Positions 34,817-44,029 of a stretch of DNA of 64,000 nt are shown here, one piece after another. The position numbers and the translations under genes are program-made. The stretch is from Paraburkholderia kururiensis (lineage in GTDB: Bacteria; Pseudomonadota; Gammaproteobacteria; Burkholderiales; Burkholderiaceae). The notes below the pieces were generated by a model. The model ran no database searches. It was given only the letters and a program-made list of their open reading frames with translations, and was not told the DNA's origin. Positions within the stretch are counted from its first letter, which is position 1. Every line of letters starts with the position of its first letter. Where the stretch lies: positions 4,836,001 through 4,900,000 of the forward strand of contig NZ_CP139965.1 of the NCBI RefSeq assembly GCF_034424375.1. Direction: 5' to 3'.

Positions 34817-34822
34817 AGGAGG
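34817..34822 (+). promoter_or_regulatory. Strong ribosome-binding site choosing the araC-type start
   Basis: AGGAGG five bases before GTG at 34828. It is the best site near this gene and decides for GTG over ATG at 34789. Confidence 0.6.
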
Positions 34823-34827
34823 AACGC

Positions 34828-35862
34828 GTGCAACCCGATCTGGAGGTAGTCGACGTACGCCGGGACGAATCGTTCAAGGTGTGGTCGCATGGCTATCCGT
34901 ACCGCACGGTACGTTGGCACTTTCATCCCGAATTCGAGATCCATCTGATCGTCGCGACCACGGGCAAGATGTTCGTGGGCGACTATATCGGCGGCTTCAC
35001 GCCGGGCAATCTCGTGCTGATGGGGCCGAACCTGCCGCACAACTGGGTAAGCGACGTGCCCGAAGGCGAGACCATCGCGCAGCGCAATCTCGTCGTGCAG
35101 TTCGGCCAGGCGTTCGTCTCGCACTGCGCCGAAAGCTTTCCCGAGTGGCGTCAGCTTCAACCGCTGCTCGACGACTCGCGCCGCGGCGTGCAGTTCGGGC
35201 CCGCCACGAGCGCCGCCATCCAGCCGCTCTTCGCCGAGTTGCTCGAAGCGCGCGGGCTGCGCCGTATCGTGCTGTTCCTCTCGATGATGCAGATACTCTT
35301 CGACGCCACGGACCGCCAGCTGCTCGCGAGCCCCGCGTACCAGATCGACCCGGCGAGCTTCGCGTCCACGCGCATCAATCACGTGCTCTCGTACATCGGC
35401 AAGAACCTCGCCACGGACTTGCGCGAAGGCGAACTCGCGCGCCTGGCGGGTCAGAGCCCGAGCGCGTTCTCGCGCTACTTCCGCCGCCACACGGGGCTGC
35501 CGTTCGTGCAGTACGTGAACCGCATGCGCATCAACCTCGCGTGCGAGCTGCTGCTGGACGCCGAACTGAGCGTCACGGACATCTGCTTCAAGACCGGCTT
35601 CAACAACCTCTCCAACTTCAACCGGCAATTCCTCGCGGCCAAGGGCATGGCGCCTTCCATGTTCCGCCGCTACCAGCAGATGAACGACGCGAGCCGCGTC
35701 GCGTCCGAAGAAGCCGCCGCGCGCGGCACGGGCATCGCCGGAGCGCCCGACATCGTGCCGGCTCCGCAGGCCAGCACGTGCTCGCCAGGCTCGCGAGACT
35801 TACCCGGCTCCCTCGGCCTGCGCGCGCCAGGCACCTTGCCGGGCGCCGCTCCACCGGGCTGA
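34828..35862 (+). CDS. AraC-family transcriptional regulator with cupin sensor domain
   Basis: A 344-residue regulator. The N-terminal cupin has the His-rich strand TVRWHFHPEFEIHLI and GGFTPGNLVLMGPNLPHNW, likely the sugar-sensing pocket. The C-terminal double helix-turn-helix (about 185-285) includes REGELARLAGQSPSAFSRYF and LSVTDICFKTGFNNLSNFNR. The last 55 residues are a low-complexity Ala/Pro/Ser tail. I start at GTG 34828 because of the AGGAGG site; ATG at 34789 is possible. It precedes the second sugar transporter operon on the same strand and is probably its activator. Confidence 0.83.
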   Translation: MQPDLEVVDVRRDESFKVWSHGYPYRTVRWHFHPEFEIHLIVATTGKMFVGDYIGGFTPGNLVLMGPNLPHNWVSDVPEGETIAQRNLVVQFGQAFVSHCAESFPEWRQLQPLLDDSRRGVQFGPATSAAIQPLFAELLEARGLRRIVLFLSMMQILFDATDRQLLASPAYQIDPASFASTRINHVLSYIGKNLATDLREGELARLAGQSPSAFSRYFRRHTGLPFVQYVNRMRINLACELLLDAELSVTDICFKTGFNNLSNFNRQFLAAKGMAPSMFRRYQQMNDASRVASEEAAARGTGIAGAPDIVPAPQASTCSPGSRDLPGSLGLRAPGTLPGAAPPG

Positions 35863-35961
35863 ACGCCCGCCCGCGCTTCCCTTTCTTCACCGCAGTTGCA
35901 CCACCTCGCGCTGCCGCCGGCCGCGCGATGGGATGACTCACACTCAAAAACGGAGACGACC

Positions 35962-36960
35962 ATGACGCATCTTTCTTCCACTGCCTCGCCCGCCCGCTCC
36001 TCGTTGCGCCGCTCGCATGCCCTGCACGCCGTGCGCGTGCTGCGTCCGCTTGCCGCGTGCGCCGCACTCGTGCTCGGCCTGTTGCCCGGCGCCGTGCCTC
36101 TCGCGCATGCCGCCAATGCCGCGCCGCTCAAGATCGGCATGACGTTCCAGGAGCTGAACAACCCGTACTTCGTGACGATGCAAAAGGCGCTCAACGATGC
36201 GGCTGCCACCATCGGCGCGCAGGTCGTGGTGACGGACGCGCACCACGACGTGAGCAAGCAGGTGAGCGACGTGGAAGACATGTTGCAGAAGAAGATCGAC
36301 ATCCTGCTCGTGAACCCGACGGATTCCACGGGCATTCAGTCCGCCGTGACGTCGGCGAAGAAGGCGGGCGTTGTGGTGGTGGCCGTGGATGCGAACGCGA
36401 ACGGCCCTGTCGATTCGTTCGTCGGCTCGCGCAACTTCGACGCGGGCGCCATGTCGTGCGAGTACCTCGCGAAGGCGATTGGCGGCAGCGGCGAAGTGGC
36501 GATTCTCGACGGCATTCCCGTGGTGCCCATTCTGGAACGCGTGCGCGGCTGCAAGTCGGCGCTCGCGAAATTCCCGAACGTGAAGGTGGTGGATACGCAG
36601 AACGGCAAGCAGGAGCGCGCCACGGCGCTCTCCGTCACGGAGAACATGATCCAGGCGCATCCGAACCTGAAGGGCATCTTCAGCGTGAACGACGGCGGGT
36701 CGATGGGCGCGCTCTCGGCCATCGAGTCCTCGGGCAAGGACATCAAGCTCACGAGCGTGGACGGCGCGCCCGAAGCCATCACCGCCATCCAGAAGCCGAA
36801 CTCGAAGTTCATCGAAACGTCCGCACAGTTTCCGCGTGACCAGATCCGCATTGCCATCGGCATCGCGCTCGCGAAGAAGTGGGGCGCCAATGTGCCGAAG
36901 ACGATTCCGGTGGACGTGAAGCTCGTCGACAAGGACAACGCGAAGGGCTTCAGCTGGTAA
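35962..36960 (+). CDS. Periplasmic sugar-binding protein of a ribose-class ABC importer
   Basis: A 332-residue periplasmic-binding protein of the RbsB-like family 4. The signal region ends around LAHAANA. Conserved stretches are LKIGMTFQELNNPYFVTMQK, DILLVNPTDSTGIQ, VVAVDANANGPVDSFVGS and GIFSVNDGGSMGAL. Ribose-class proteins bind pentoses, tetritols, hexoses or polyols. The dehydrogenase and kinase genes in the operon suggest a sugar alcohol. GGAGACGACC precedes the ATG at 35962; the longer frame adds non-signal sequence. Confidence 0.87.
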   Translation: MTHLSSTASPARSSLRRSHALHAVRVLRPLAACAALVLGLLPGAVPLAHAANAAPLKIGMTFQELNNPYFVTMQKALNDAAATIGAQVVVTDAHHDVSKQVSDVEDMLQKKIDILLVNPTDSTGIQSAVTSAKKAGVVVVAVDANANGPVDSFVGSRNFDAGAMSCEYLAKAIGGSGEVAILDGIPVVPILERVRGCKSALAKFPNVKVVDTQNGKQERATALSVTENMIQAHPNLKGIFSVNDGGSMGALSAIESSGKDIKLTSVDGAPEAITAIQKPNSKFIETSAQFPRDQIRIAIGIALAKKWGANVPKTIPVDVKLVDKDNAKGFSW

Positions 36961-37027
36961 GCGCCGAACGCTTGCGGCGCGCTGCGTGAAGCGGCGCGCC
37001 GCAGGCAAAGCGAGAGGTGAAGAGGCA

Positions 37028-38557
37028 ATGGAACCCATATTGCAGCTCGACGGCATCACGAAGCGCTTTCCCGGCGTGATGGCGCTGCAGGACATTCACC
37101 TGCGCGTCGCGCCCGGCGAGATTCACGCGCTGCTCGGCGAAAACGGCGCCGGCAAATCGACGCTCATGAAGATTCTGTGCGGCATCTATCAGCCGGATGC
37201 GGGCACCATCGTGATCGACGGCGAGGCGCGCCACTTCGCGAACTATCACGACGCCGTGGCGGCGGGCGTGGGCATCGTGTTTCAGGAGTTCAGCCTGATT
37301 CCGTACTTGAACCCCGTGGAGAACATCTTTCTCGGGCGCGAGTTGCGCAACCGCTTCGGCGTGATGGAGCGCGCCCGCATGCGGCGCGCAGCGGCGGAGA
37401 TCTTCGCGCGGCTCGACGTCGACATCGATCTCACGGTGCCCGTGCGCGAGCTTTCGGTGGCGCAGCAGCAGTTCGTGGAAATCGGCAAGGCGCTCTCGCT
37501 CGAAGCGCGCATCCTGATTCTCGACGAGCCCACGGCGACGCTCACGCCGGCCGAGGCCGCGCATCTCTTCACGATCATGCGCGAGTTGCGTCAGCAGGGC
37601 GTGGCGATGATTTTCATCTCGCATCATCTCGACGAAATCTTCGAGGTGTGCGACCGCATCACCGTGCTGCGCGACGGCCAGTACGTCGGCACGACCGACG
37701 TGCACGACACCGACGTGGGCCGGCTCGTGGAGATGATGGTGGGGCGACGCATCGAAAGCAGCTTTCCGCCGAAGCCCGCCACGCCGCCGCATGCGCGCCG
37801 CGCGAAGCCGGTGCTCGAAGTCGAGGCGCTGCAGCTGCATCGCGACGGACCGGTCAACCGCTTCACGCTGCACGAAGGCGAGATTCTGGGCTTCGCCGGG
37901 CTCGTGGGATCGGGCCGAACCGAAACGGCGCTCGCCGTGATCGGTGCGGAGCCTGCGCACGTGAGGGAAGTGCGCGTACGCGGCGAGGCGGCGCACTTCG
38001 CCGACCCGGCCGATGCGCTCGCGGCCGGCATCGGCATCCTGCCCGAAAGCCGCAAGACCGAAGGGCTCATCACGGACTTTTCGATTCGCCACAACATCTC
38101 CATCAACAACCTCGGCAAGTACCGCAGCCTGCGCTTCTTCGTGGACCGGCGCGGCGAGACGCGCACCACCACGGACGTGGTGAAGCGCGTCGGCGTGAAG
38201 GCGCCTTCCATCGACACGCGCGTGGAAACGCTGTCGGGCGGCAACCAGCAGAAGGTGGTGATCGCGCGCTGGCTCAACCACCACGCCGACATCCTCATCT
38301 TCGACGAACCCACACGCGGCATCGACGTGGGCGCGAAGGCCGAGATCTATCAGCTGATGCGCGAACTCACGGCGCGCGGCTATTCGATCGTGATGATTTC
38401 GTCGGAGCTGCCCGAGATCGTCGGCATGTGCGACCGCGTCGCCGTGTTCCGCCAAGGCCGCATCGAAGCGACGCTCGAAGGCGACGACATCGATCCGAAC
38501 ATCGTCATGACCTATGCGACCTCTGGCGCATCCGGAGTGCAACATGAATCTGCGTAA
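37028..38557 (+). CDS. Ribose-class sugar ABC transporter ATP-binding protein (double ATPase)
   Basis: A 509-residue protein with two ATPase halves, normal for RbsA-like proteins. Half one has Walker A GENGAGKST and signature LSVAQQQFVEI. Half two has a degenerate Walker A region (GLVGSGRTE) and signature LSGGNQQKVVIARWL, with Walker B ILIFDEPTRGID. It energises uptake through the permease encoded next. GAGAGGTGAAGAGGC precedes the ATG at 37028. Its end overlaps the permease gene by 14 bp. Confidence 0.92.
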   Translation: MEPILQLDGITKRFPGVMALQDIHLRVAPGEIHALLGENGAGKSTLMKILCGIYQPDAGTIVIDGEARHFANYHDAVAAGVGIVFQEFSLIPYLNPVENIFLGRELRNRFGVMERARMRRAAAEIFARLDVDIDLTVPVRELSVAQQQFVEIGKALSLEARILILDEPTATLTPAEAAHLFTIMRELRQQGVAMIFISHHLDEIFEVCDRITVLRDGQYVGTTDVHDTDVGRLVEMMVGRRIESSFPPKPATPPHARRAKPVLEVEALQLHRDGPVNRFTLHEGEILGFAGLVGSGRTETALAVIGAEPAHVREVRVRGEAAHFADPADALAAGIGILPESRKTEGLITDFSIRHNISINNLGKYRSLRFFVDRRGETRTTTDVVKRVGVKAPSIDTRVETLSGGNQQKVVIARWLNHHADILIFDEPTRGIDVGAKAEIYQLMRELTARGYSIVMISSELPEIVGMCDRVAVFRQGRIEATLEGDDIDPNIVMTYATSGASGVQHESA

Positions 38558-39575
38558 CGAACCTTCTTCTTCAGCCTCGTCATCCGGCACAGGGGCATCG
38601 GCCTTGCCGGTTCGCCACGAAACAGAGCCGCTTTCGTTGCATCGCGTCTGGCACGCGCTGCGTCGCTCCACGCTGTTCTATCCGTTCGTGGGACTCGTCG
38701 TGGTCTGCGTCGCGATGATGTTCGCGAGCAGCAGCTTTCTGTCCGCGTCGAACCTCGAGAACGTGCTGCGGCAGGTGTCCATCAACGCGATCATCGCGGT
38801 GGGCATGACCTGCGTGATTCTGACGGGCGGCATCGACCTCTCGGTGGGCTCCGTGATGGCGCTCTCCGGCACCTTGGCCGCGGGGCTCATGGTGGCCGGC
38901 ATGAACGCGGTGGCGGCGCTCGTGGTGGGCATTGCCGTGGGGCTCGGCTTCGGCGTGGCCAACGGCTTCTTCGTCGCCTTCGCGGGCATGCCGCCCATCA
39001 TCGTGACGCTGGCCACCATGGGCGTGGCGCGCGGTCTCGCGCTCATCTACACGGGCGGCTATCCCATCGACGGTCTGCCGGACTGGGTCGGCTTCTTCGG
39101 CAGCGGCAAGGTGTTCGGCATTCAGGCGCCCGTGCTCATCATGCTCGTGGTCTATCTGTTCGCATGGCTGCTGCTCGAACGCATGCCGTTTGGCCGCTAC
39201 GTCTATGCGATCGGCGGCAACGAACAGGCCACGCGGCTTTCCGGCGTACGTGTGGCGCGCGTGAAGCTGATCGTCTACACGCTTTCGGGGCTCACCTCGG
39301 CGTTCGCGGCCATCGTGCTCACGGCGCGCCTCATGAGCGGCCAGCCGAACGCGGGCGTGGGCTTCGAACTCGATGCCATCGCGGCCGTCGTGATGGGCGG
39401 CACGTCCATTTCGGGCGGACGCGGATCGATTGTCGGCACGCTGATTGGCGCGCTATTGCTCGGCGTGCTGAACAACGGTCTGAACATGGTGGGCGTGAAT
39501 CCGTACGTGCAGAACGTCATCAAGGGCGGAATCATCCTGCTCGCCATCTACATCAGCCGCGAACGTCGCAAGTAG
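38544..39575 (+). CDS. Ribose-class sugar ABC transporter permease
   Basis: A 343-residue membrane protein of the RbsC/BPD-transp-2 family with about 8-10 helices. Typical segments are MTCVILTGGIDLSVGSVMAL, PPIIVTLATMGVARGLALIY and FGRYVYAIGGNEQATRLSGV. The N-terminal 40 residues are Ser-rich and cytoplasmic. The ATG at 38544 with GGAG nearby overlaps the ATPase gene and implies coupling. It completes a three-part importer. Confidence 0.9.
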   Translation: MNLRNEPSSSASSSGTGASALPVRHETEPLSLHRVWHALRRSTLFYPFVGLVVVCVAMMFASSSFLSASNLENVLRQVSINAIIAVGMTCVILTGGIDLSVGSVMALSGTLAAGLMVAGMNAVAALVVGIAVGLGFGVANGFFVAFAGMPPIIVTLATMGVARGLALIYTGGYPIDGLPDWVGFFGSGKVFGIQAPVLIMLVVYLFAWLLLERMPFGRYVYAIGGNEQATRLSGVRVARVKLIVYTLSGLTSAFAAIVLTARLMSGQPNAGVGFELDAIAAVVMGGTSISGGRGSIVGTLIGALLLGVLNNGLNMVGVNPYVQNVIKGGIILLAIYISRERRK

Positions 39576-39635
39576 GGCGCGGTGCTCTCTCAATCTCTTT
39601 CGTTTGAACGTGAACTGGACACAACAGGCAAACCC

Positions 39636-40724
39636 ATGACGACTCAAGATAAAGATCAGCAGATGACGGCCATCGTGTGCCACGCACCGAAGGACTATCG
39701 CGTGGAGCAGGTGCGCAGGCCGCGTGCGGGGGCGCACGAACTCGTGATTCGCATTGCGGCGTGCGGCATCTGCGCAAGCGACTGCAAATGCCATTCGGGC
39801 GCGAAGATGTTCTGGGGTGGGCCGAGCCCGTGGGTGAAGGCGCCCGTGATTCCGGGGCACGAATTCTTCGGCTACGTGGAGGAAGTGGGCGACGGCGCCG
39901 CCGAACACTTCGGCGTGGAGGTGGGCGAGCGCGTGATCGCCGAGCAGATCGTGCCGTGCGGCAAGTGCCGCTATTGCCGCTCGGGCCAGTACTGGATGTG
40001 CGAAGTGCACAACATCTTCGGCTTTCAGCGCGAAGTGGCCGACGGCGGCATGGCCGAATACATGCGCATTCCGCCCACGGCCATCGTGCACAAGATTCCC
40101 GACGGCATTTCGCTGGAAGACGCCGCGATCATCGAACCGCTTTCGTGCGCCATTCACACCGTCAATCGCGGCGACATCCAGCTGGACGACGTGGTGGTGA
40201 TCGCGGGCGCCGGGCCGCTCGGTCTCATGATGACGCAGGTGGCGCACCTGAAGACGCCGAAGAAGCTCGTCGTGATCGACCTCGTAGAAGAGCGCCTTGC
40301 GCTCGCACGCGAATACGGCGCGGACGTCACGATCAACCCGACGCGCGAAGACGCGCTCGCCATCGTGCGCTCGCTCACGAACGACTACGGCTGCGACGTC
40401 TATATCGAAACCACGGGCGTGCCCGCGGGCGTGAACCAGGGCATGGACCTCATCCGCAAGCTGGGCCGCTTCGTGGAGTTCTCCGTGTTCGGCAGCGACG
40501 CCACGGTGGACTGGTCCATCATCGGCGACCGAAAGGAACTCGACGTGCGCGGCGCGCACCTGGGGCCCTACTGCTACCCCATCGCCATCGACCTGCTCGC
40601 GCGCGGGCTCGTCACCTCGAAGGGGATTGTCACGCACGGCTTTTCGCTGGAAGAATGGGACGAGGCGATCAAGGTGGCGAACTCGCTCGATTCGATCAAG
40701 GTGCTCATGAAGCCACGCACATAG
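39636..40724 (+). CDS. Zinc-dependent polyol dehydrogenase, erythritol/L-threitol dehydrogenase-like
   Basis: A 362-residue medium-chain dehydrogenase. The catalytic zinc region is ACGICASDCKCHSGAKMFWG and VIPGHEFFGYV; structural cysteines are in VPCGKCRYCRSGQYWMC; the NAD fold is VVIAGAGPLGLMMTQVAH. The stretch VHNIFGFQREVADGGMAEYM recalls the erythritol/L-threitol dehydrogenase (LtnD) group. It would oxidise a tetritol or pentitol to a ketose. The start is ATG 39636; an internal ATG at 39663 is an alternative. The FGGY kinase gene follows after 18 bp. Confidence 0.82.
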   Translation: MTTQDKDQQMTAIVCHAPKDYRVEQVRRPRAGAHELVIRIAACGICASDCKCHSGAKMFWGGPSPWVKAPVIPGHEFFGYVEEVGDGAAEHFGVEVGERVIAEQIVPCGKCRYCRSGQYWMCEVHNIFGFQREVADGGMAEYMRIPPTAIVHKIPDGISLEDAAIIEPLSCAIHTVNRGDIQLDDVVVIAGAGPLGLMMTQVAHLKTPKKLVVIDLVEERLALAREYGADVTINPTREDALAIVRSLTNDYGCDVYIETTGVPAGVNQGMDLIRKLGRFVEFSVFGSDATVDWSIIGDRKELDVRGAHLGPYCYPIAIDLLARGLVTSKGIVTHGFSLEEWDEAIKVANSLDSIKVLMKPRT

Positions 40725-40742
40725 CAGAACGACGGAGACAGC

Positions 40743-42287
40743 ATGGAATACGTGATCGGCGTGGACATCGGCACGCAAAGCACCAAGGCGCTGCTCGTGG
40801 ACCGCAACGGCGCGATCGTGGCGCAGCATGCGTCGGCCTACCAGCCCGATACGCCGAAGCCGCTCTGGGCCGAGCAATGGCCTTCGGTGTGGCTTAAGGC
40901 CGTGAGCGAGTGCATTGCACGTTGCGTGGCGACGGCGCGCGAAGCAGGCGTGGCCGCGGCCGACATCAAGGCCGTGTGCGTGAGCAGCCTCTACGGCGGC
41001 TCGGGCATTGCCGTGGACAACGAGATGCGTCCGCTGCATCCGTGCCTCATCTGGATGGACCGCCGCGCCACGGCTGAAGTGGAGTGGGTGCGCGAGCACG
41101 TGGACCTCGAACGGCTCTACGCGATCACGGGCAACGGCGTGGACAGCTACTACGGTTACACGAAGATCCTGTGGCTGCGCGAGCATCAGCCGGAGGTGTG
41201 GGCCAACACGCGCTACTTCCTGCCGCCGAACGCGTACATCATCTATCTGCTCACGGGCGAGATTGCCGTCGATCACAGCTCGGCGGGCAACATCGGCGGG
41301 GTCTACGACATCGCGCGGCGCGACTGGTCCGACGAGGCGCTCGACATGCTCGGCATTCCCGCGACGATGATGCCCGAGCGGCTGGTGGAATCGTCCGAGG
41401 TGGTGGGCGGGCTGCTTTCGCAGTGGTGCGAGTCTTTGGGACTCGAAGCGGGTACGGCCGTGGTGGCGGGCGGCGTGGATGCGGCCGTTGCAACGTTCGC
41501 GGCCGGCGTGACGAAGCCGGGCCAGCACGTGGCGATGATCGGCACCAGCATGTGCTGGGGCTACCTCAACCAGCAGGTGGACGCGCATCACGGGCTCGTG
41601 GCCATGCCGCACGTGTTCAACGCGCAGCGCGACCTCTACGTGTTCGGTGGGGCGATCACGGCGGGCGCGTCGGTCACGTGGTATCGCGAGCAGTTCTGCC
41701 ACGCGGAGATCGAAGCCGCGCGCGCCACGTCGCACGGCGACGCGCATCGTTTGCTCGAAGAGGCCGCGGCGAACGTGCCCGCAGGCGCGGACGGCGTAAC
41801 GTTTCTGCCGTATCTCATGGGCGAGCGCAGCCCTGTGTGGGACGCGAAGGCGAGCGGCGCGTTCGTGGGGCTCAGCCTCTTTCATACGCGCGCGCATCTG
41901 TACCGCGCGGTGCTGGAAGGCGTGTCGTTCGCGTTGCAGCACAACATCGAGGCGGGCCGCAAAGGCGCGCGCTCGCTCGACGACCGGCTCATCGTGGTGG
42001 GCGGCGCGGCGCACTCGGACCTCTGGATGCAGATCATCGCGGACGTCACCGGCTATCGCGTCTTCACCATCGAGCAGGACGTGGAAGCCGCGATGGGCGC
42101 CGCGCTGCTCGCCGCGGTGGGCGCGGGCGTGACTTCGCACGAGGCCGCGGAGCGCGGCTGGATCACGCTCGTGGAGCGCGCGCAGCCGGACGCCGCGCGC
42201 AAGGCGCTCTACGCGCAGCGTTACGCCATCTACAAAGACCTCTACCCGGCGCTCAAGCCGATCATGCACAGACTGCAACCCACATGA
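40743..42287 (+). CDS. FGGY-family carbohydrate kinase (ketose or polyol kinase)
   Basis: A 514-residue kinase. Marks are YVIGVDIGTQSTKALLVDR, VCVSSLYGGSGIAVD, VAGGVDAAVATFAAGV, and RLIVVGGAAHSDLWMQIIAD. It resembles the branch with xylulo-, ribulo- and erythritol kinases but not one characterised member clearly. In this operon it would phosphorylate the ketose made by the dehydrogenase upstream. GGAGACAGC precedes the ATG. The stop overlaps the SDR start. Known L-threitol routes use a DhaK-type kinase, so this pairing is unusual. Confidence 0.83.
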   Translation: MEYVIGVDIGTQSTKALLVDRNGAIVAQHASAYQPDTPKPLWAEQWPSVWLKAVSECIARCVATAREAGVAAADIKAVCVSSLYGGSGIAVDNEMRPLHPCLIWMDRRATAEVEWVREHVDLERLYAITGNGVDSYYGYTKILWLREHQPEVWANTRYFLPPNAYIIYLLTGEIAVDHSSAGNIGGVYDIARRDWSDEALDMLGIPATMMPERLVESSEVVGGLLSQWCESLGLEAGTAVVAGGVDAAVATFAAGVTKPGQHVAMIGTSMCWGYLNQQVDAHHGLVAMPHVFNAQRDLYVFGGAITAGASVTWYREQFCHAEIEAARATSHGDAHRLLEEAAANVPAGADGVTFLPYLMGERSPVWDAKASGAFVGLSLFHTRAHLYRAVLEGVSFALQHNIEAGRKGARSLDDRLIVVGGAAHSDLWMQIIADVTGYRVFTIEQDVEAAMGAALLAAVGAGVTSHEAAERGWITLVERAQPDAARKALYAQRYAIYKDLYPALKPIMHRLQPT

Positions 42288-43033
42288 ACACGCAATTCGA
42301 TTTCAGCGGACGCTCGATTCTCGTGACGGGCGCATCGAGCGGCATCGGACGCACAACCGTGGAGCGCTTGTGCGCCAGCGGCGCCACAGTGGTCGCGGCG
42401 GCGCGCAACGTGGAAGCGCTCGCGCATCTCGCGGAGGAAACGGGCTGCGAGCCGCTCGCGCTCGACGTGAGCGACGAAGCCGCGATTGCCGACGCGTTCG
42501 CGTCGCTCGGTCCGTCGCTCAGTCCTTTCGATGGCCTCGTGAACTGCGCGGGCGTGACGGGACTCGCGCCCGCGCTCGATACCACGGCGGAAGGCTTCGA
42601 CCGCCTGATGGCCGTGAACGCGCGCGGCGCGGCATTGGTGGCACGGCACGTGGCGCGGGGCATGATCGACGCGAAACGCGCGGGCAGCATCGTCAACGTG
42701 TCGAGCCAGGCGTCGCTCGCGGCGCTCGACCAGCATCTGGCCTACTGCGCGTCGAAGGCGGCGCTCGATGCGATTACGCGTGTGCTGTGTCTGGAACTCG
42801 GGCCACACGGCATTCGCGTGAACAGCGTCAATCCCACGGTGACGCTCACGCCAATGGCGGTCGAGGCCTGGAGCGAGCCCACGAAGCGCGCGGCGGCGCT
42901 CGAACGCATTCCGCTCAAGCGTTTCGCCGAGCCGTACGAAGTGGCCGCGCCCGTGATGTTTCTGTTGAGCGATGCTGCTTCGATGATCAGCGGCGTGGCG
43001 TTGCCCGTGGACGGCGGGTTTCTCGCGCAGTAA
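42284..43033 (+). CDS. Short-chain dehydrogenase, L-xylulose reductase (DCXR)-like
   Basis: A 249-residue SDR. The cofactor motif is TGASSGIGRTTVERL, the NCAG strand is present, and the active site is AYCASKAALDAITRV. Its C-terminal half (LCLELGPHGIRVNSVNPTV, then MAVEAWSEPTK) closely follows the animal dicarbonyl/L-xylulose reductase pattern. It may interconvert L-xylulose and xylitol, or a similar ketose-polyol pair. The ATG overlaps the kinase stop (ATGA), so it is the last gene of the operon. It is convergent with miaA, 12 bp away. Confidence 0.82.
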   Translation: MNTQFDFSGRSILVTGASSGIGRTTVERLCASGATVVAAARNVEALAHLAEETGCEPLALDVSDEAAIADAFASLGPSLSPFDGLVNCAGVTGLAPALDTTAEGFDRLMAVNARGAALVARHVARGMIDAKRAGSIVNVSSQASLAALDQHLAYCASKAALDAITRVLCLELGPHGIRVNSVNPTVTLTPMAVEAWSEPTKRAAALERIPLKRFAEPYEVAAPVMFLLSDAASMISGVALPVDGGFLAQ

Positions 43034-43045
43034 AGCGCGCGCCCG

Positions 43046-44029
43046 TTATGAGTTGCGCAGTGCCTGTTCGATGGCGAGCACCGCGCGCTCGGTTGCATCG
43101 CTTGCGCAGCAGTCGATCACGATGCGCTCGGGCATGGACCGCAGCCACGTGAGCTGCCGTTTGCAGAGTTGCCGCGTGGCGAAGATGCCCTTGTCGCGCA
43201 TCGTCGCGTAATCGATGGTGCCGTCCAGATATTCCCAGGCCTGGCGGTAGCCCACGCAGCGCATTGAGGGCAGACCCGGATGCAGGTCGCCGCGCGCGCG
43301 CAGCGCTTTCACTTCGTCGACGAAGCCCGCGGCCAGCATCGCGTCGAAGCGCGCTTCGATGCGTGCGTGCAGCACGGCACGGTCCGACGGTTCCAACGCG
43401 ATGGGCACGAAGCGAAACGCGCGCGCAGGGTCGTCTTCGTTCGCTTGCGTAGGCGCCGAGAGCAGCGCGGACATGGGCTGCCCCGTCAGCATGAAGACTT
43501 CGAGCGCGCGCTGGATGCGTTGCGAGTCGTTGGGCGCAAGACGCGCGGCGGTGGCGGGGTCGATGGCGGCGAGCCGCGCGTGCAGCGCGGGCCAGCCTTC
43601 GCGGGCGGCGTCGGCGTCGAGCGCGGCGCGAATGGCCGGGTCCGCGGCGGGCAGGTCGTTCAGTCCGTGCGTGAGCGCGCGGTAGTACAGCATCGTGCCG
43701 CCCACCAGCAGCGGTACGTGACCGCGCGTAACGATGTCTGCGATGACGCGCAGCGCGTCGGCGCGAAAATCCGCGGCGGAGTAGGCCTCGGCGGGGTCGA
43801 CGATATCGATCAGGTGATGCGCCACCGCGGCGCGCTCTTCGGGCGTGGGCTTCGCGGTGCCGATGTCCATGCCGCGATAGACCAGCGCCGAATCCACGCT
43901 GACGATTTCCACCGTGCGCCCGCTCGCCGCGGCGCGCGCCGCGAAGGCGAGTGCCGCCGCGGTCTTGCCGGAGGCGGTGGGGCCGAGCAGGCACGCCACC
44001 GGGGTGACGGCTTCAGGGCGTACGTTCAT
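43046..44029 (-). CDS. miaA: tRNA dimethylallyltransferase
   Basis: A 327-residue enzyme that adds a dimethylallyl group to adenosine 37 of tRNAs reading UNN codons. The P-loop is GPTASGKT (residues 16-23), followed by SVDSALVYRGMDIGTAKPT. Further marks are LLVGGTMLYYRAL, NDSQRIQRALEV, and MRCVGYRQAWEYL. The ATG at 44027-44029 overlaps the mutL stop (ATGA), which sets the start against a much longer open frame. The mutL-miaA order is common in Gammaproteobacteria and Betaproteobacteria. Confidence 0.96.
   Translation of the reverse strand: MNVRPEAVTPVACLLGPTASGKTAAALAFAARAAASGRTVEIVSVDSALVYRGMDIGTAKPTPEERAAVAHHLIDIVDPAEAYSAADFRADALRVIADIVTRGHVPLLVGGTMLYYRALTHGLNDLPAADPAIRAALDADAAREGWPALHARLAAIDPATAARLAPNDSQRIQRALEVFMLTGQPMSALLSAPTQANEDDPARAFRFVPIALEPSDRAVLHARIEARFDAMLAAGFVDEVKALRARGDLHPGLPSMRCVGYRQAWEYLDGTIDYATMRDKGIFATRQLCKRQLTWLRSMPERIVIDCCASDATERAVLAIEQALRNS

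Larger units (their letters stand above)
34360..34827. other. Divergent region between dalD and the AraC-type regulator
   Basis: A 468-bp spacer. The left half contains the dalD promoter-operator. In the right half, TTGACA at 34666-34671 has no well-placed -10, and a strong ribosome site lies at 34817-34822. I see no gene in the remainder. Confidence 0.5.

Noticed and set aside
39453..42278. 941-codon minus-strand open frame over the second polyol operon
   Set aside because: Shadow of the dehydrogenase and FGGY kinase genes; composition is Arg/His-rich and no domain is visible.
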